Source: Salsuginibacillus halophilus (lineage in GTDB: Bacteria > Bacillota > Bacilli > Bacillales > Marinococcaceae). Taken from it: 64,000 bases of DNA. Under the pieces are notes generated by a model, which was not told the origin of the DNA, made no database searches, and saw nothing but the letters and a program-made list of their open reading frames with translations. The position numbers and the translations under genes were made by a program. Of this stretch, positions 44,340-53,050 are shown one piece after another. The DNA lies in NCBI RefSeq assembly GCF_003014715.1, contig NZ_PYAV01000010.1, positions 62,001-126,000 of the forward strand, in the 5' to 3' direction. How positions within the stretch are numbered: the first letter of the stretch is position 1; every line of letters begins with the position of its first letter.

Positions 44340-44903
44340 ATGAAAAAAAGCGCAGGTGTAATTGCAGCGGCTGTACTCATCGTTTTGCCGAGTACAGTGG
44401 GTGCATTTGAAATGAATGAACCTGACGAAGGGCGCGACTTTCAATCTGATTTTACGGACCAAGAAGACACAAATTCATTTGTTGATGAAGAATCTTCTTT
44501 ACAGGGCGAGGAACGTTCCCGGTCTTCTTTCTTCGAGGGTGAGAGGCAGGATCACTTTAATGTTTGGGAGGAACGAGGTGAAAGTTCAGGGTTTGAAGAC
44601 TTTCAACTTCCTGATCATATCCCTGGTGTAGAACAAGAAGAAGCTCCGTCTCACCAAGGCGTCATGAATCAGGCTCCTGAACAATCCCCGCAACCTGGTC
44701 AGGGAATGTCTGGCGGTAATGATGTTTCACAACAAGATCCAGGCGGGGCGGAGCTTAGCGGGGAAGGTATGGATCCGCAAATGATGCAGATGATGCTTGA
44801 GATGCAGCAGCCCGGTGGTGCTGGTATGATGGGGACAGACCAACAAGGTCAAGGTATGGGAATGGAAGGCCTTATGGATGATCCTGCAATGATGATGCCG
44901 TAA
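44340..44903 (+). CDS. Secreted acidic, Gln/Gly/Met-rich protein
   Basis: 187 residues with a signal peptide (MKKSAGVIAAAVLIVLPSTV, cleavage near GA-FEM). The mature part is acidic at first, then low-complexity: many Gln, Pro, Gly and nine Met-Met/Met-Gly pairs near the end (MMQMMLEMQQ, MMMP). Likely unstructured envelope or extracellular protein; the methionine cluster might bind metal, which is speculation. GGGGGGAAAA ribosome site. Confidence 0.6.
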   Translation: MKKSAGVIAAAVLIVLPSTVGAFEMNEPDEGRDFQSDFTDQEDTNSFVDEESSLQGEERSRSSFFEGERQDHFNVWEERGESSGFEDFQLPDHIPGVEQEEAPSHQGVMNQAPEQSPQPGQGMSGGNDVSQQDPGGAELSGEGMDPQMMQMMLEMQQPGGAGMMGTDQQGQGMGMEGLMDDPAMMMP

Positions 44904-45131
44904 CTAGTCATTGCGGATCAGTAAGTAAATGATGAGCCCGATAATCGGGAAAAATAAGGTTAAAAGCAGCATGCCGATGGCGTACTCTTTGCTGTTGCCC
45001 CTCCGGATCGCATCACGGTAAGCCCATATACTTGTAAGTAAATTTAATATGAATGGTATTAAGATAAAGAAAAACAGGATTAAGAGCATCCCGCCGAAGC
45101 CAAACAGACCGAGGAGTGGCTCAATCAACAT
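44904..45131 (-). CDS. Small two-span membrane protein (PLDc_N-like)
   Basis: 75 residues from ATG 45131. Two hydrophobic segments with IWAYRDAIRRGNSKEYAIGM between and FFPIIGLIIYLLIRND at the end, the pattern of PLDc_N/YjfB-type small membrane proteins. Its stop is adjacent to that of the convergent gene, with no terminator between. Confidence 0.6.
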   Translation of the reverse strand: MLIEPLLGLFGFGGMLLILFFFILIPFILNLLTSIWAYRDAIRRGNSKEYAIGMLLLTLFFPIIGLIIYLLIRND

Positions 45132-45192
45132 GTAAAACCGCCCTTTCTTTTCATCTTCTAATACGAATTGATTATACAACAAGTTTCAATAG

Positions 45193-45208
45193 AATGAAAA
45201 AGGAGCTG
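45193..45208. repeat. Left partial duplicate of the ectC terminator arm
   Basis: AATGAAAAAGGAGCTG, identical to 45777-45792, where it forms the start of the terminator hairpin next to repeat copy E. Confidence 0.6.
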
Positions 45209-45780
45209 TCCCATAAGGTATACTTTTAATGATAGGCATGGGAAATATACTCGCTTTCATCAATGGTACAAGTGCGATATCGGTTTGATCTACGCTGACG
45301 CTTGAAGTCGCCGTGTCTTTTTAGCCCCCGTCACCGCCTCAACTTCCTCGGTAGAAAGTCACTGGCTGCGGGATTTTCGGCTCGCGCTGCTCCTGGGGGC
45401 TTGTCAGCCTTTCAAGAGGGTCATGAATTGCAGAGGTGCTTTTGATTAAGCAATATGTATATGAATCAACTTCATTATGACGCTTCATGAGCGATTGAAC
45501 GAACAATGTACCTTGGAAATGATTGATAGCACTTAAATTTCAAAGTGACCGAAACGAAAGACGGCGACTCCCAGAGGATCAAGCGCAGGCTGAAGATCCA
45601 CTTGTTCGATTGGCAATCAAATCGAACAAGTTAGCTGAAGCCAAGCCCTCGGGAAAGCGTCCGTCTGGCGTGAAGGTCACGTTCATCATTCGTTTTTTAC
45701 CCTCTTAATAGGGCAGCCCCCAGAGCTCGGAACAGTAAGCTCTGCGTAAAATTTAAGTTTTGTACTTTATCAACAAAATG
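45209..45780. repeat. Intergenic mobile-like repeat, copy E (about 570 bp)
   Basis: Fills the gap before ectC; no gene seen. Contains every module: the GATCTACGCTGACGC segment, the GC-rich block (CGGCTCGCGCTGCTCCTGGG), the spacer with TGATTAAGCAATA, the arms GACGGCGACTCCCAGAGG and CCTCGGGAAAGCGTCCGTC around the 12-bp hairpin (45600-45631), GGGCAGCCCCCAGAGCTC and the end GTACTTTATCAAC. The terminal repeats are degraded. A terminator follows at 45781. Confidence 0.8.
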
Positions 45781-45810
45781 AAAAAGGAGCTGCGTTCGCA
45801 GCTCCTTTTT
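45781..45810 (-). terminator. Terminator of the ect operon
   Basis: Arms AAAAAGGAGCTGCG / CGCAGCTCCTTTTT with a two-base loop. It ends seven bases before the ectC stop and abuts repeat copy E on the other side. Confidence 0.85.
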
Positions 45811-45816
45811 CTCGCT

Positions 45817-46236
45817 TTATTGTGCTTTTTTAGAGGCGCTTGGTGTATCTTCATCAACGTCTGCTGGGTATACACCGTTTTCGTCATGAATTTCTCGTCC
45901 GCTGATCGGTGGATTGAAAACACAAACCATGCGCATGTCTGTTTTTGCACGAAGCATATGCTCATCGTGCTCATCTAAAGCGTAAATGGTATTTGCAGAA
46001 ATCGGGTGGACTTTATTGTCCGACAATGTTTCTACTTCACCTTCGCCATCAATGCAGTATACAGCTTCTAAATGGTTTTGATACCAGATGTGCGTTTCTG
46101 TACCTGCACGAATGATCGTGTCATGAACAGAGTAACCCATGCCGTCTTTTTTTAAGAGAAGGCGGCGGCTTACCCAATTGCCTCCATCGACTTCCTGTTC
46201 TGTGTTAATAATATCTTCAAGTTTTACGACTTTCAT
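45817..46236 (-). CDS. ectC: L-ectoine synthase
   Basis: 139 residues from ATG 46236 ([16 protein letters not shown]), the usual EctC start, with TTGGAGG upstream. Cupin fold: [23 protein letters not shown] contains the metal and substrate residues, and [23 protein letters not shown] follows. It cyclises N-gamma-acetyl-diaminobutyrate to ectoine, the main compatible solute for high salt. Last gene of ectABC. Confidence 0.95.
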   Translation of the reverse strand: MKVVKLEDIINTEQEVDGGNWVSRRLLLKKDGMGYSVHDTIIRAGTETHIWYQNHLEAVYCIDGEGEVETLSDNKVHPISANTIYALDEHDEHMLRAKTDMRMVCVFNPPISGREIHDENGVYPADVDEDTPSASKKAQ

Positions 46237-46258
46237 GATTTCAGCCTCCAACGTTGGT

Positions 46259-47542
46259 TTAAGAAGTAACTAAATCTTTTTGTTTCACTGTGGCTTCGAT
46301 CGCTGCTTCTAGGCGGTTCAAGCCATCTTCTAGTCCAGCATCATCGATAGTAATCGGCGGGAAGAGTTTAAATACTTCATCCTCAGCGCCGGCAGTTTCC
46401 ATAATCAAGCCTTTTTCAAATGCTTTTTCAGCAACATCTTCAGCAAGACCCTCAACATCGCAGGCGATTCCTTGCATAAATCCGCGCCCTTTCAGGCTGC
46501 CACGCAGCTCAGGATATTTTTTCGTCATATCCTGCAAAAAGTTCGTGATTTTTTTCGATTTTTCTTGTACACTTTTTTCTAGAGTGTCATCTTTCCAGTA
46601 CTCAAGTGCAGCTGTCGCTGCCACGAAAGCAGGGTTGTTACCGCGGAAGGTTCCATTGTGTTCGCCCGGCGCCCAAATGTCGTATTCAGGTTTAATTAGG
46701 GTTAGTGCGAGCGGAAGCCCGTAACCGCCAATGGATTTAGACAGGCATACGATATCAGGATTAATTCCGGCTGGCTCGAAGCTGAAGAACGTTCCTGTAC
46801 GACCAACACCTGCCTGAACGTCGTCAATGATTAAGAGAATTCCGCGTTCGCGGCAGATTTTTTCAATGCCTTGCAGCCACTCATTGCTAGCTGCATTTAA
46901 GCCGCCTTCGCCTTGAACAGTTTCAAGAATAAATGCTGCCGGCATATCAACGCCGCTGCCATTGTCATCAATAAACTGTTTTACATAGTCTAATTGTGCC
47001 TTCGTATCGCCGTTGTAAGCATCGTAAGGCATTGTAACAGAGTGGTTCAGCGGGATTCCGGCACCCTGACGTTTAAATGCGTTACCTGTAACAGATAGTG
47101 CGCCAATCGTCATGCCGTGAAAACCGTTTGTAAAGCTGATGACATTTGTCCGTCCAGTAACTTTACGGGCAAGTTTCAGCGCACTTTCAACGGTATTTGT
47201 ACCGGTTGGACCAGGAAACATCGTTTTATAATCTAGATTGCGGGGCTTTAAGATGATGTCATTAAACGATTGGAGAAACTCCGCTTTAGCTTTAGAAGCC
47301 ATATCAAGTGAATGTGTAATGCCATCTTCAGTTAAATATTGAATGAGCGCCTGCTTCATCTTCTCGTTGTTATGACCGTAGTTTAACGCACCGGCACCCG
47401 AGAAGAAGTCAACATATTCGTTGCCATCAAGATCCCAAAGTTTATGATCTTTCGCTTTGTGAAATACAGCTGGAAAGCCGCGGCAGTAACTGCGGACTTC
47501 AGATTCCAAGTTTTCAAAAATAGATAAGTCATTAAAGTTCAT
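46259..47542 (-). CDS. ectB: Diaminobutyrate-2-oxoglutarate transaminase
   Basis: 427 residues. [44 protein letters not shown] and [15 protein letters not shown] with the pyridoxal-phosphate Lys. It makes L-2,4-diaminobutyrate from aspartate semialdehyde with glutamate as amino donor. ATG 47542 follows AAAAGGAGC. Middle gene of ectABC. Confidence 0.95.
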   Translation of the reverse strand: MNFNDLSIFENLESEVRSYCRGFPAVFHKAKDHKLWDLDGNEYVDFFSGAGALNYGHNNEKMKQALIQYLTEDGITHSLDMASKAKAEFLQSFNDIILKPRNLDYKTMFPGPTGTNTVESALKLARKVTGRTNVISFTNGFHGMTIGALSVTGNAFKRQGAGIPLNHSVTMPYDAYNGDTKAQLDYVKQFIDDNGSGVDMPAAFILETVQGEGGLNAASNEWLQGIEKICRERGILLIIDDVQAGVGRTGTFFSFEPAGINPDIVCLSKSIGGYGLPLALTLIKPEYDIWAPGEHNGTFRGNNPAFVAATAALEYWKDDTLEKSVQEKSKKITNFLQDMTKKYPELRGSLKGRGFMQGIACDVEGLAEDVAEKAFEKGLIMETAGAEDEVFKLFPPITIDDAGLEDGLNRLEAAIEATVKQKDLVTS

Positions 47543-47608
47543 GCGTTAAAAAGCTCCTTTTTATAAGATAATGATCATTATTTTTTAATGTTTCGTTTTA
47601 TGACAGAC

Positions 47609-48130
47609 TTATTTTTTGATAGGGCCGATACGGAAAGTCAATTCCTCTTCATGACCTTCGCCTGGGAACAACTCTTCGGCAAAGCACTCAGAAATCTTGC
47701 ATTTTGTACCGAGTTTTTTAGCCATGCCTTTAAATAAATTTTGTGATGCAGTATTTGAAGGTGTAACCGTCGCTTCTAAATACCGAACATCAGCGCAAGC
47801 TTCACGATCAAGCAGCTCAAATAAAATTTTTGAAGCTAAGCCGCGTCCTTTTTGGGACTCATCAACGCCGATCTGCCATACAAACACGGTGTCTTGTTTC
47901 TCAGGTGGAATAAACGCAGTAACAAACCCGACAACGTTGTCATCTTCTTTCGCAACAACGCAAGTCTCAGCAAAGAATTCGCACATCATAATGTACTTAT
48001 AGGAAGAGTTAAGGTCGAGACCGCAGTCGTTAACGAGCTTCCACATTTTGCGGCCGTCTTCTACTGCCGGTTTCTCGAACGTCAGTGTCTTCACTTGTTC
48101 CGGCGTCAACGTCGCCGTATTTGCATTCAT
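47609..48130 (-). CDS. ectA: Diaminobutyrate acetyltransferase
   Basis: 173 residues, GNAT fold. The acetyl-CoA loop is QIGVDESQKGRGLASKIL; LDLNSSYKYIMMCEFFAETC is the EctA substrate region. It acetylates diaminobutyrate at the gamma amino group. GAAGGTGG precedes ATG 48130. First gene of the operon, behind a strong promoter. Confidence 0.95.
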   Translation of the reverse strand: MNANTATLTPEQVKTLTFEKPAVEDGRKMWKLVNDCGLDLNSSYKYIMMCEFFAETCVVAKEDDNVVGFVTAFIPPEKQDTVFVWQIGVDESQKGRGLASKILFELLDREACADVRYLEATVTPSNTASQNLFKGMAKKLGTKCKISECFAEELFPGEGHEEELTFRIGPIKK

Positions 48131-48180
48131 GTTTTTACCACCTTCATAAGAGTATTTTGCAGCAGCGGCTGATATTAAAG

Positions 48181-48201
48181 GCTGAAAAGCCCAGTTTCAG
48201 C
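48181..48201 (-). promoter_or_regulatory. Leader hairpin in the ect transcript
   Basis: GCTGAAA / TTTCAGC perfect 7-bp arms, in the predicted 5' leader about 50 bases before the ectA start. Possible mRNA stabiliser or attenuator; role unknown. Confidence 0.4.
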
Positions 48202-48226
48202 GCGTTCTGCGTTTCGTCATGTTTTA

Positions 48227-48264
48227 ATAATAAGAGTCTCACTGACAAATATCAAACGCGTTTG
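48227..48264 (-). promoter_or_regulatory. ectABC promoter with overlapping palindrome
   Basis: On the minus strand TTGATA (48250-48255) and TATTAT (48227-48232) are spaced 17 bases, a good sigma-A promoter. The perfect palindrome CAAACGCGTTTG (48253-48264) overlaps the -35 box and may bind a regulator. Confidence 0.65.
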
Positions 48265-48691
48265 TTCTTGATTAATAGCGGTTAATTGGTTTGAATGAGG
48301 ATTGCACTTATTGGTTGTAACTTCCTTTCCTTCATACTTGCATATAGTAGCGTTTGCAACGGATTTGAAAATAGTACCGTTGTTTTTTTTATGGGCAAAA
48401 AACCATGAAAACCTAGATGTGACGGGTGTTTCAAGGTTTTCGCAGCGATGTTCGTGAAATATAAAATTTTCAGAAGAAATTTTAATTTTGTAGTAATTTA
48501 TTTAAAAAGGTGAACTGTGAACGACTATATCTTTTCAGCGAACACCAGTGGAAATACGGTTTTAACGAGTTTAGGGGGAAGAATCCGCCGGTGCTATTAG
48601 ACAATCTTTAATGCAGTGCTTTTTTGTGGTTAAGCTTTTCCTTTTCAGGGAACTTAAAGTTGTAATTGATTTGTTAAGGAGGCTGAATGCG

Positions 48692-50092
48692 ATGGATAAA
48701 GAAAGTACACAGCAAATGATTCAGACTGTCATTGATGAGCTCGTTGAAACAGAAGATTTTTTAGATGAAGCTAAACAAGTGGACCGGCAGGAAGTGCTGC
48801 GTTCAGCTGGTGAGATTTTGCAGACGACAGATAAAATTATAAAAAGTTATATTCGCGTTTCATTGGAAGATGGAGGAATTGAGAGAATTCCAGCCTTCCG
48901 TGTACAACACAATAATGTAAGTGGTTTTTATAAAGGTGGCATTCGCTTTAACAAAAGTGTTCACGAAGAAGAAGTTGAGAACATGGCGATTTTAATGACC
49001 ATAAAAAATGCCTTGCATGAACTTCCGTTTGGTGGTGCTAAAGGTGGTGTATATATTGATCCTGATGACTATACAGAAAAAGAACTGCACCTTATCAGCA
49101 CTCGGTATGTTGAACGTTTTACCCCGGATATTGGACCAACCCATGATATCCCGGCGCCGGATATGGGAACAGACGCACATGTAATGGATTGGATGGTTGG
49201 TGCTTTTAAGTCCATTCATTCAGGACAGCCGTATCTTGGATCATTTACAGGAAAGAGTATTGAAAACGGTGGAGCGTATGGGAGACGTGAATCGACGGGT
49301 GTCGGTACGTTTCTAAGTTACTGGTACTTAGTGAACGAGTGGTTTCCTCAAGATAAGAGACAGGAAAAAAGCGGGAGTCGAAGTGAGCAGTGCCGCGTTT
49401 TAAATCATTTGTATGATAAACAAGCAAACGATGAACCAATTCAAGTTGCTGTTCAAGGCTTTGGTAATGTAGGACATATCGCAGCACTCGAGGCAGTGCA
49501 TTGTAAAGACACACGCCATCACGTTGTTGCTGTATCTGACAAGCATGCAACGAACTATTGTGAAGATGGTTTGGATGTGGATAAGCTAAATAATTATAAA
49601 CATCAAACCGGTCATCTGCCGCGTAACGATGAAGAGTTGAAAGAAGCTGGCGTTTCTGGGGAAGTGCTTGATGATAAAGCTGTTTTAACTGTCGAAGCAG
49701 ACGTGTTAATTTTAGCCGCTTTAGAAGATCAAATAACTGCAGATAATGTAGATGACGTTCAAGCAGATATTCTCGTAGAAGGGGCGAATGCTCCGGTAAC
49801 GCTTGAAGCTGACCAACACCTTGAAAAAAACGGGAAGATTGTCGTACCGGACATTTTAGCAAATGCCGGCGGGGTACACGTTTCGTATTTAGAATGGAAA
49901 CAAAACCGGCAATCGGAAATCTTCAGCCGCGAGCAAGTATTAGATGAACTTTCTAAGCAAATGAAGCGTACGCTTGATCGGGTCTTCGACAAGTATTTCC
50001 ATACAGATCTTGAAACGATGCGCCTTGCATGCTACACACTATCGATTGAGCGACTGGTACGGTTGATGTATAAACACGGAAAGCTGTATTAA
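48692..50092 (+). CDS. Glu/Leu/Phe/Val-type glutamate dehydrogenase
   Basis: 466 residues from ATG 48692, after AAGGAGG. YKGGIRFNKSVHEEEVENMAILMTIKNA, LPFGGAKGGVYIDP with the catalytic Lys region, and the NAD loop VAVQGFGNVGH. Interconverts glutamate and 2-oxoglutarate plus ammonia. Divergent from ectABC, whose second enzyme consumes glutamate, so a role in osmolyte supply is a reasonable inference. It is longer than typical RocG (about 424), with an insert near residues 200-235 (RQEKSGSRSEQCRVLNHLYD). Confidence 0.9.
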   Translation: MDKESTQQMIQTVIDELVETEDFLDEAKQVDRQEVLRSAGEILQTTDKIIKSYIRVSLEDGGIERIPAFRVQHNNVSGFYKGGIRFNKSVHEEEVENMAILMTIKNALHELPFGGAKGGVYIDPDDYTEKELHLISTRYVERFTPDIGPTHDIPAPDMGTDAHVMDWMVGAFKSIHSGQPYLGSFTGKSIENGGAYGRRESTGVGTFLSYWYLVNEWFPQDKRQEKSGSRSEQCRVLNHLYDKQANDEPIQVAVQGFGNVGHIAALEAVHCKDTRHHVVAVSDKHATNYCEDGLDVDKLNNYKHQTGHLPRNDEELKEAGVSGEVLDDKAVLTVEADVLILAALEDQITADNVDDVQADILVEGANAPVTLEADQHLEKNGKIVVPDILANAGGVHVSYLEWKQNRQSEIFSREQVLDELSKQMKRTLDRVFDKYFHTDLETMRLACYTLSIERLVRLMYKHGKLY

Positions 50093-50103
50093 TTGTAAAA
50101 CTA

Positions 50104-50134
50104 AGAGGTGCCTCTCATGAAAGAGGCACCTCTT
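50104..50134 (+). terminator. Terminator hairpin, left copy of an exact 31-nt duplication
   Basis: Arms AGAGGTGCCTCT / AGAGGCACCTCT. Follows the dehydrogenase gene by 11 bases. An identical 31-nt sequence is at 50721-50751, on the other side of repeat copy F. Confidence 0.88.
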
Positions 50135-50720
50135 GGACTGTCGACAAAGTACAAAACCTAACATTCATAGACAGCTTATTCCTTCGAGCTCCGCGGTTCC
50201 ACCTAATAAGAGGATAAAGCTGAATCATGAACGTAACCGAAACGAAAGCGGACGCTTTCCCGAGGGCTTGGCTTCAGCTAACTTGTTCGAATTGATTTCC
50301 ATTCGAACAAGTGGATCTTCAGCCTGCTTTTCATCCTCTGGGAGTCGCCGTCTTTCGTTTCGGTCACTTTTACATTTGCCTTTTGTGTACGGTACGCTTG
50401 ATCGTTCATGAAGCATCATGATGAAACTGATTCGTGTAGATATCGCTTGATTAAAAAGATCTCTTCAATTCATGACCATCAAATGACGCAAGGCTGACGA
50501 GCATCGGCGGCGACGCCACCAGGAACAGCGCGAGCCGAAAATCCCGCAGGCAGTGGTTTTCTGCCGAGGAAGTTGAGGCCGTGACGGGGGCTAAGAAGAC
50601 ACGGTGCGATCAAGCTTTAGCGTAGATCAAACCGATGTCGCCCTTGTGCCCTCCGGGTGCAAGCGTCCGCCGAAAAGCGACGTCAGCCCCTGCTTTTCTA
50701 AAAAGTTTGTCTACACGCTG
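50135..50720. repeat. Intergenic mobile-like repeat, copy F (586 bp, best preserved)
   Basis: No gene seen. Ends: GGACTGTCGACAAAG (left) and TTTGTCTACACGCTG (right), imperfect inverted repeats. Modules in order: ACAAAACCTAACATTCAT, GAGCTCCGCGG, GACGC-type arms around the 12-bp hairpin (50281-50312), CTCTGGGAGTCGCCGTC, spacer, GCAAGGCTGACGAGCATCGG and the GC-rich block, then TAGCGTAGATCAAACCGATG and CAAGCGTCCGCCGAAAAGC. Exactly flanked on both sides by identical 31-nt terminator hairpins. Confidence 0.88.
50281..50312. repeat. 12-bp stem-loop inside copy F, compensatory variant
   Basis: Arms ACTTGTTCGAAT / ATTCGAACAAGT when read as the reverse strand. It differs from copies B and E by one swapped pair that keeps the stem intact. 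Confidence 0.8.
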
Positions 50721-50751
50721 AGAGGTGCCTCTCATGAAAGAGGCACCTCTT
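50721..50751 (-). terminator. Terminator hairpin, right copy of the 31-nt duplication
   Basis: Identical to 50104-50134. It lies just past the stop of the YfhF-like gene and can terminate it on the minus strand. Confidence 0.88.
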
Positions 50752-50754
50752 AGT

Positions 50755-51657
50755 TTATTGAAGCAAGTCTTCAAGTGCGGGGCGGAGTTCAGGAAAAACA
50801 AATGAGTAGCCGTGTGCTTCTGCGCGAGCAGGGAGCACTTTCTGTCCTTCAAGAACTAAGACACTCATTTCGCCGAGTGCTGTTTTTAAAGCGATGCTCG
50901 GAGCAGGGATCCAGTGAGGACGGCCGAGGACAGAGGCTAAAGTACGTCCGAACTGTTTCATCCGCTTCGGGTGAGGAGCGACGACGTTCATTGGTCCTGA
51001 AAGATCCGGTTGATCTATAGCGAAATGAATCATTTCTACAACATCTTCCCAGTGAACCCAGGAGTACCACTGCTCACCTGAACCAACAGGTCCGCCTGCA
51101 AACAATTTGTAAGGCAGCACGATATTTGGGAGCGCTCCCTCTTGGTCATGAAGCACAAGCCCTAGGCGGGCAAAGACGGTACGAACCCCATAAATTTTTT
51201 CAGCTTCAGCGGCTTCTTCCTCCCAGCGCTCACAAACATGCTGCAGAAAGTTACGCTCAACCGGCCGGCTGTCTTCTGTAAATACATCAGTCGTCGACGT
51301 ACCGTAATAACCGACTGCTGAAGCATTAATGAGGACACCTGGTTTTTCAGGTAATGCTCCGCACAGCCGTACAATTTCTCTAGTTGCTTCAATACGGCTA
51401 TCGAGAATTTTTTGTTTATGATCTTCAGTCCAGCGCTCATTAATTGACGCTCCTGCTAAATTAACAAAAGCATCTACATGTCCCAGTTCATGCTCAGGCG
51501 TTCGATCGTTGAGCCACTCGACATAAGTAATTCGTTCGCTATTCTGTTTGTTTAAAGCGTTTCTTGTTAATATAGAAATGTCTGCTCCTGCATGAATAAG
51601 GTGATCGGTTAGAAGTGAGCCAACAAGGCCGGTTCCGCCTGCAATGGCGACATGCAT
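50755..51657 (-). CDS. yfhF: TIGR01777 family NAD-dependent epimerase (YfhF-like)
   Basis: 300 residues from ATG 51657, after AAAGGAGAG. VAIAGGTGLVGSLLTDHL is the Rossmann motif; LVNLAGASI-like FVNLAGASINERWT, SAVGYYGTSTTDVFTE and WVHWEDVVEMIHF mark the extended-SDR YfhF/SulA-type family. Substrate unknown. Divergent from recX as in B. subtilis. Confidence 0.88.
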   Translation of the reverse strand: MHVAIAGGTGLVGSLLTDHLIHAGADISILTRNALNKQNSERITYVEWLNDRTPEHELGHVDAFVNLAGASINERWTEDHKQKILDSRIEATREIVRLCGALPEKPGVLINASAVGYYGTSTTDVFTEDSRPVERNFLQHVCERWEEEAAEAEKIYGVRTVFARLGLVLHDQEGALPNIVLPYKLFAGGPVGSGEQWYSWVHWEDVVEMIHFAIDQPDLSGPMNVVAPHPKRMKQFGRTLASVLGRPHWIPAPSIALKTALGEMSVLVLEGQKVLPARAEAHGYSFVFPELRPALEDLLQ

Positions 51658-51856
51658 AAGTTTCTCTCCTTTATCAACATATAGAAGCAGCTGCGAGAAC
51701 CTGAAGCAATACCTTATGGCATTACACAATCACCTGCTAAAGGGGGTAGGGTGTGGTGGTTAACAACAAAGTTCTCGCAGTGCTGCTTAAAACACATTTA
51801 CCCGTCGGAGTTAAAATTTAATCCGCTTTTTCGGTACGAAATGAAAGGGGTGCGGA

Positions 51857-52672
51857 GTGTACAAGATTACAAAAATTACACCGCAGGAACAAGAGGAGCG
51901 GTATAACGTTTTTATAGATGATGGTGACGGGGAGCGCTTTGGTATAGGTGTTGATGAAGCTGTACTTGTGAAATGGCAGCTTCGCCGTGGTCTGACTTTG
52001 AGTGCTGAAGAATGGCAGCAGCTTGAACGAGATGAAACAGACCGAAAAGCTGTGAACGCTGCCTTTCGTTATGTTGCCTCGCAGCTTCGGACAGAAGCTG
52101 AAGTTAAAGCGTATTTAGAAAATAAAGAGTACACAGCCATTGCAGAGGCACTAAATGTTTTAAAACATTACGGCTATATTAATGATCAAGCTTATGCTGA
52201 AGCGTTTGTAAGAACAAAAATGAGAACAACTGATCACGGACCGCAGCGGATCCATAAAGACTTAGCATACAAAGGCGTTGCATCAAATGTTGCAGAACAA
52301 GCGCTTATGTTGTTTACACATGAGGATCAATTAGAAGTTGCAGCCAAAATTGTAACCAAGCAGATGCAAAAACATACAGGATCGGCTCGGATGATTGAAC
52401 AAAAAATCGTTGAAGCGCTCCAGCGCAAAGGTTTCGCACAAGCATTAATTCAAGAAGTGCTCCGGTTATATTACGAGCCGCCGGATGAGTCTGTCGAATG
52501 GCAGGCGCTGCAGCAAGAAGCAGAGCGTAAATATGAAAGGTTCCTGCGTACAGAACCGCCGGAAAAAGCGAAACAAAAGCTGCAGGCATATTTAAGCCGC
52601 CGTGGTTATCAGGCATCGGCTGTACGCGCTTATATTAAGGAACTGGATTCAATTGAGGGAGGAACGAATTAA
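51857..52672 (+). CDS. recX: Regulatory protein RecX
   Basis: 271 residues from GTG 51857 behind AAAGGGG. Three-helix RecX repeats: FRYVASQLRTEAEVKAYLENK, LKHYGYINDQAYAEAFVRTKMRTTDHGPQRI and later copies ending LSRRGYQASAVRAYIKEL. It modulates RecA filaments in DNA repair. One base separates its stop from yfhH. Confidence 0.9.
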   Translation: MYKITKITPQEQEERYNVFIDDGDGERFGIGVDEAVLVKWQLRRGLTLSAEEWQQLERDETDRKAVNAAFRYVASQLRTEAEVKAYLENKEYTAIAEALNVLKHYGYINDQAYAEAFVRTKMRTTDHGPQRIHKDLAYKGVASNVAEQALMLFTHEDQLEVAAKIVTKQMQKHTGSARMIEQKIVEALQRKGFAQALIQEVLRLYYEPPDESVEWQALQQEAERKYERFLRTEPPEKAKQKLQAYLSRRGYQASAVRAYIKELDSIEGGTN

Positions 52673-52990
52673 ATGGAAAAACGATTCAGCCAAATGACAA
52701 TGAACGAACTGCGTGAAGAAGTAGGGCGGCTTCGTGAAGAAGCAATCAAGGCAGAACGGCAAGGACGTGTGAGTGAATTTGCTGTTGCGCAGCGGAAAAT
52801 GACGATGGCTGCTTCTTATATGCTTGATCCAAATGAGTTTCAACCAGGAGAAGTTTATCTGCTTGACGAGGAAGAAGCTACTTTTCAAATTTCTTATCTA
52901 AACGGCATTTTTGCCTGGGGTTATCGGGAAGGGAACCACGAACTTGAAGCAGTACCTATCGCGATTTTAAAAAAACAGCCGGAAGCTTAA
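52673..52990 (+). CDS. yfhH: YfhH family protein
   Basis: 105 residues. FSQMTMNELREEVGRLREEAIKAE and FAVAQRKMTMAASYMLDP, then GEVYLLDEEEATFQISYLNGIFAWGYR, an SH3-like tail typical of YfhH. Function unknown; conserved next to recX. Confidence 0.85.
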   Translation: MEKRFSQMTMNELREEVGRLREEAIKAERQGRVSEFAVAQRKMTMAASYMLDPNEFQPGEVYLLDEEEATFQISYLNGIFAWGYREGNHELEAVPIAILKKQPEA

Positions 52991-53050
52991 GTTAAGAAGG
53001 TGAACGGCGAAATGTGAAGCCGGAAACTTGTGGTGATGATTTTATCTATA

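Larger units (their letters stand above)
48131..48691. other. Divergent ectA/glutamate dehydrogenase intergenic region
   Basis: No gene seen. It contains the ect promoter and leader hairpin. Toward the dehydrogenase gene it is AT-rich; no -35/-10 pair stood out there. Confidence 0.5.

Noticed and set aside
49245-49862. 205-codon open frame antisense to glutamate dehydrogenase
   Set aside because: It lies wholly within a well-conserved enzyme gene, has no ribosome site and shows a Leu/Arg/His-rich composition typical of shadow frames.
50225-50419. Open frames in the repeats (also at 14288-14497, 31270-31470, 45523-45708) encode a shared peptide with NERRRLPED and AEAKPSGKRP
   Set aside because: The similarity comes from the DNA repeat itself. 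The frames lie on different strands relative to neighbours, have no ribosome site, and copy D lacks the middle. Similar frames probably exist as spurious hypothetical proteins in databases.
51752-51823. Tiny frame VVVNNKVLAVLLKTHLPVGV after a G-rich sequence, upstream of recX
   Set aside because: About 22 codons, no family, and it could be chance; not enough to call a gene.
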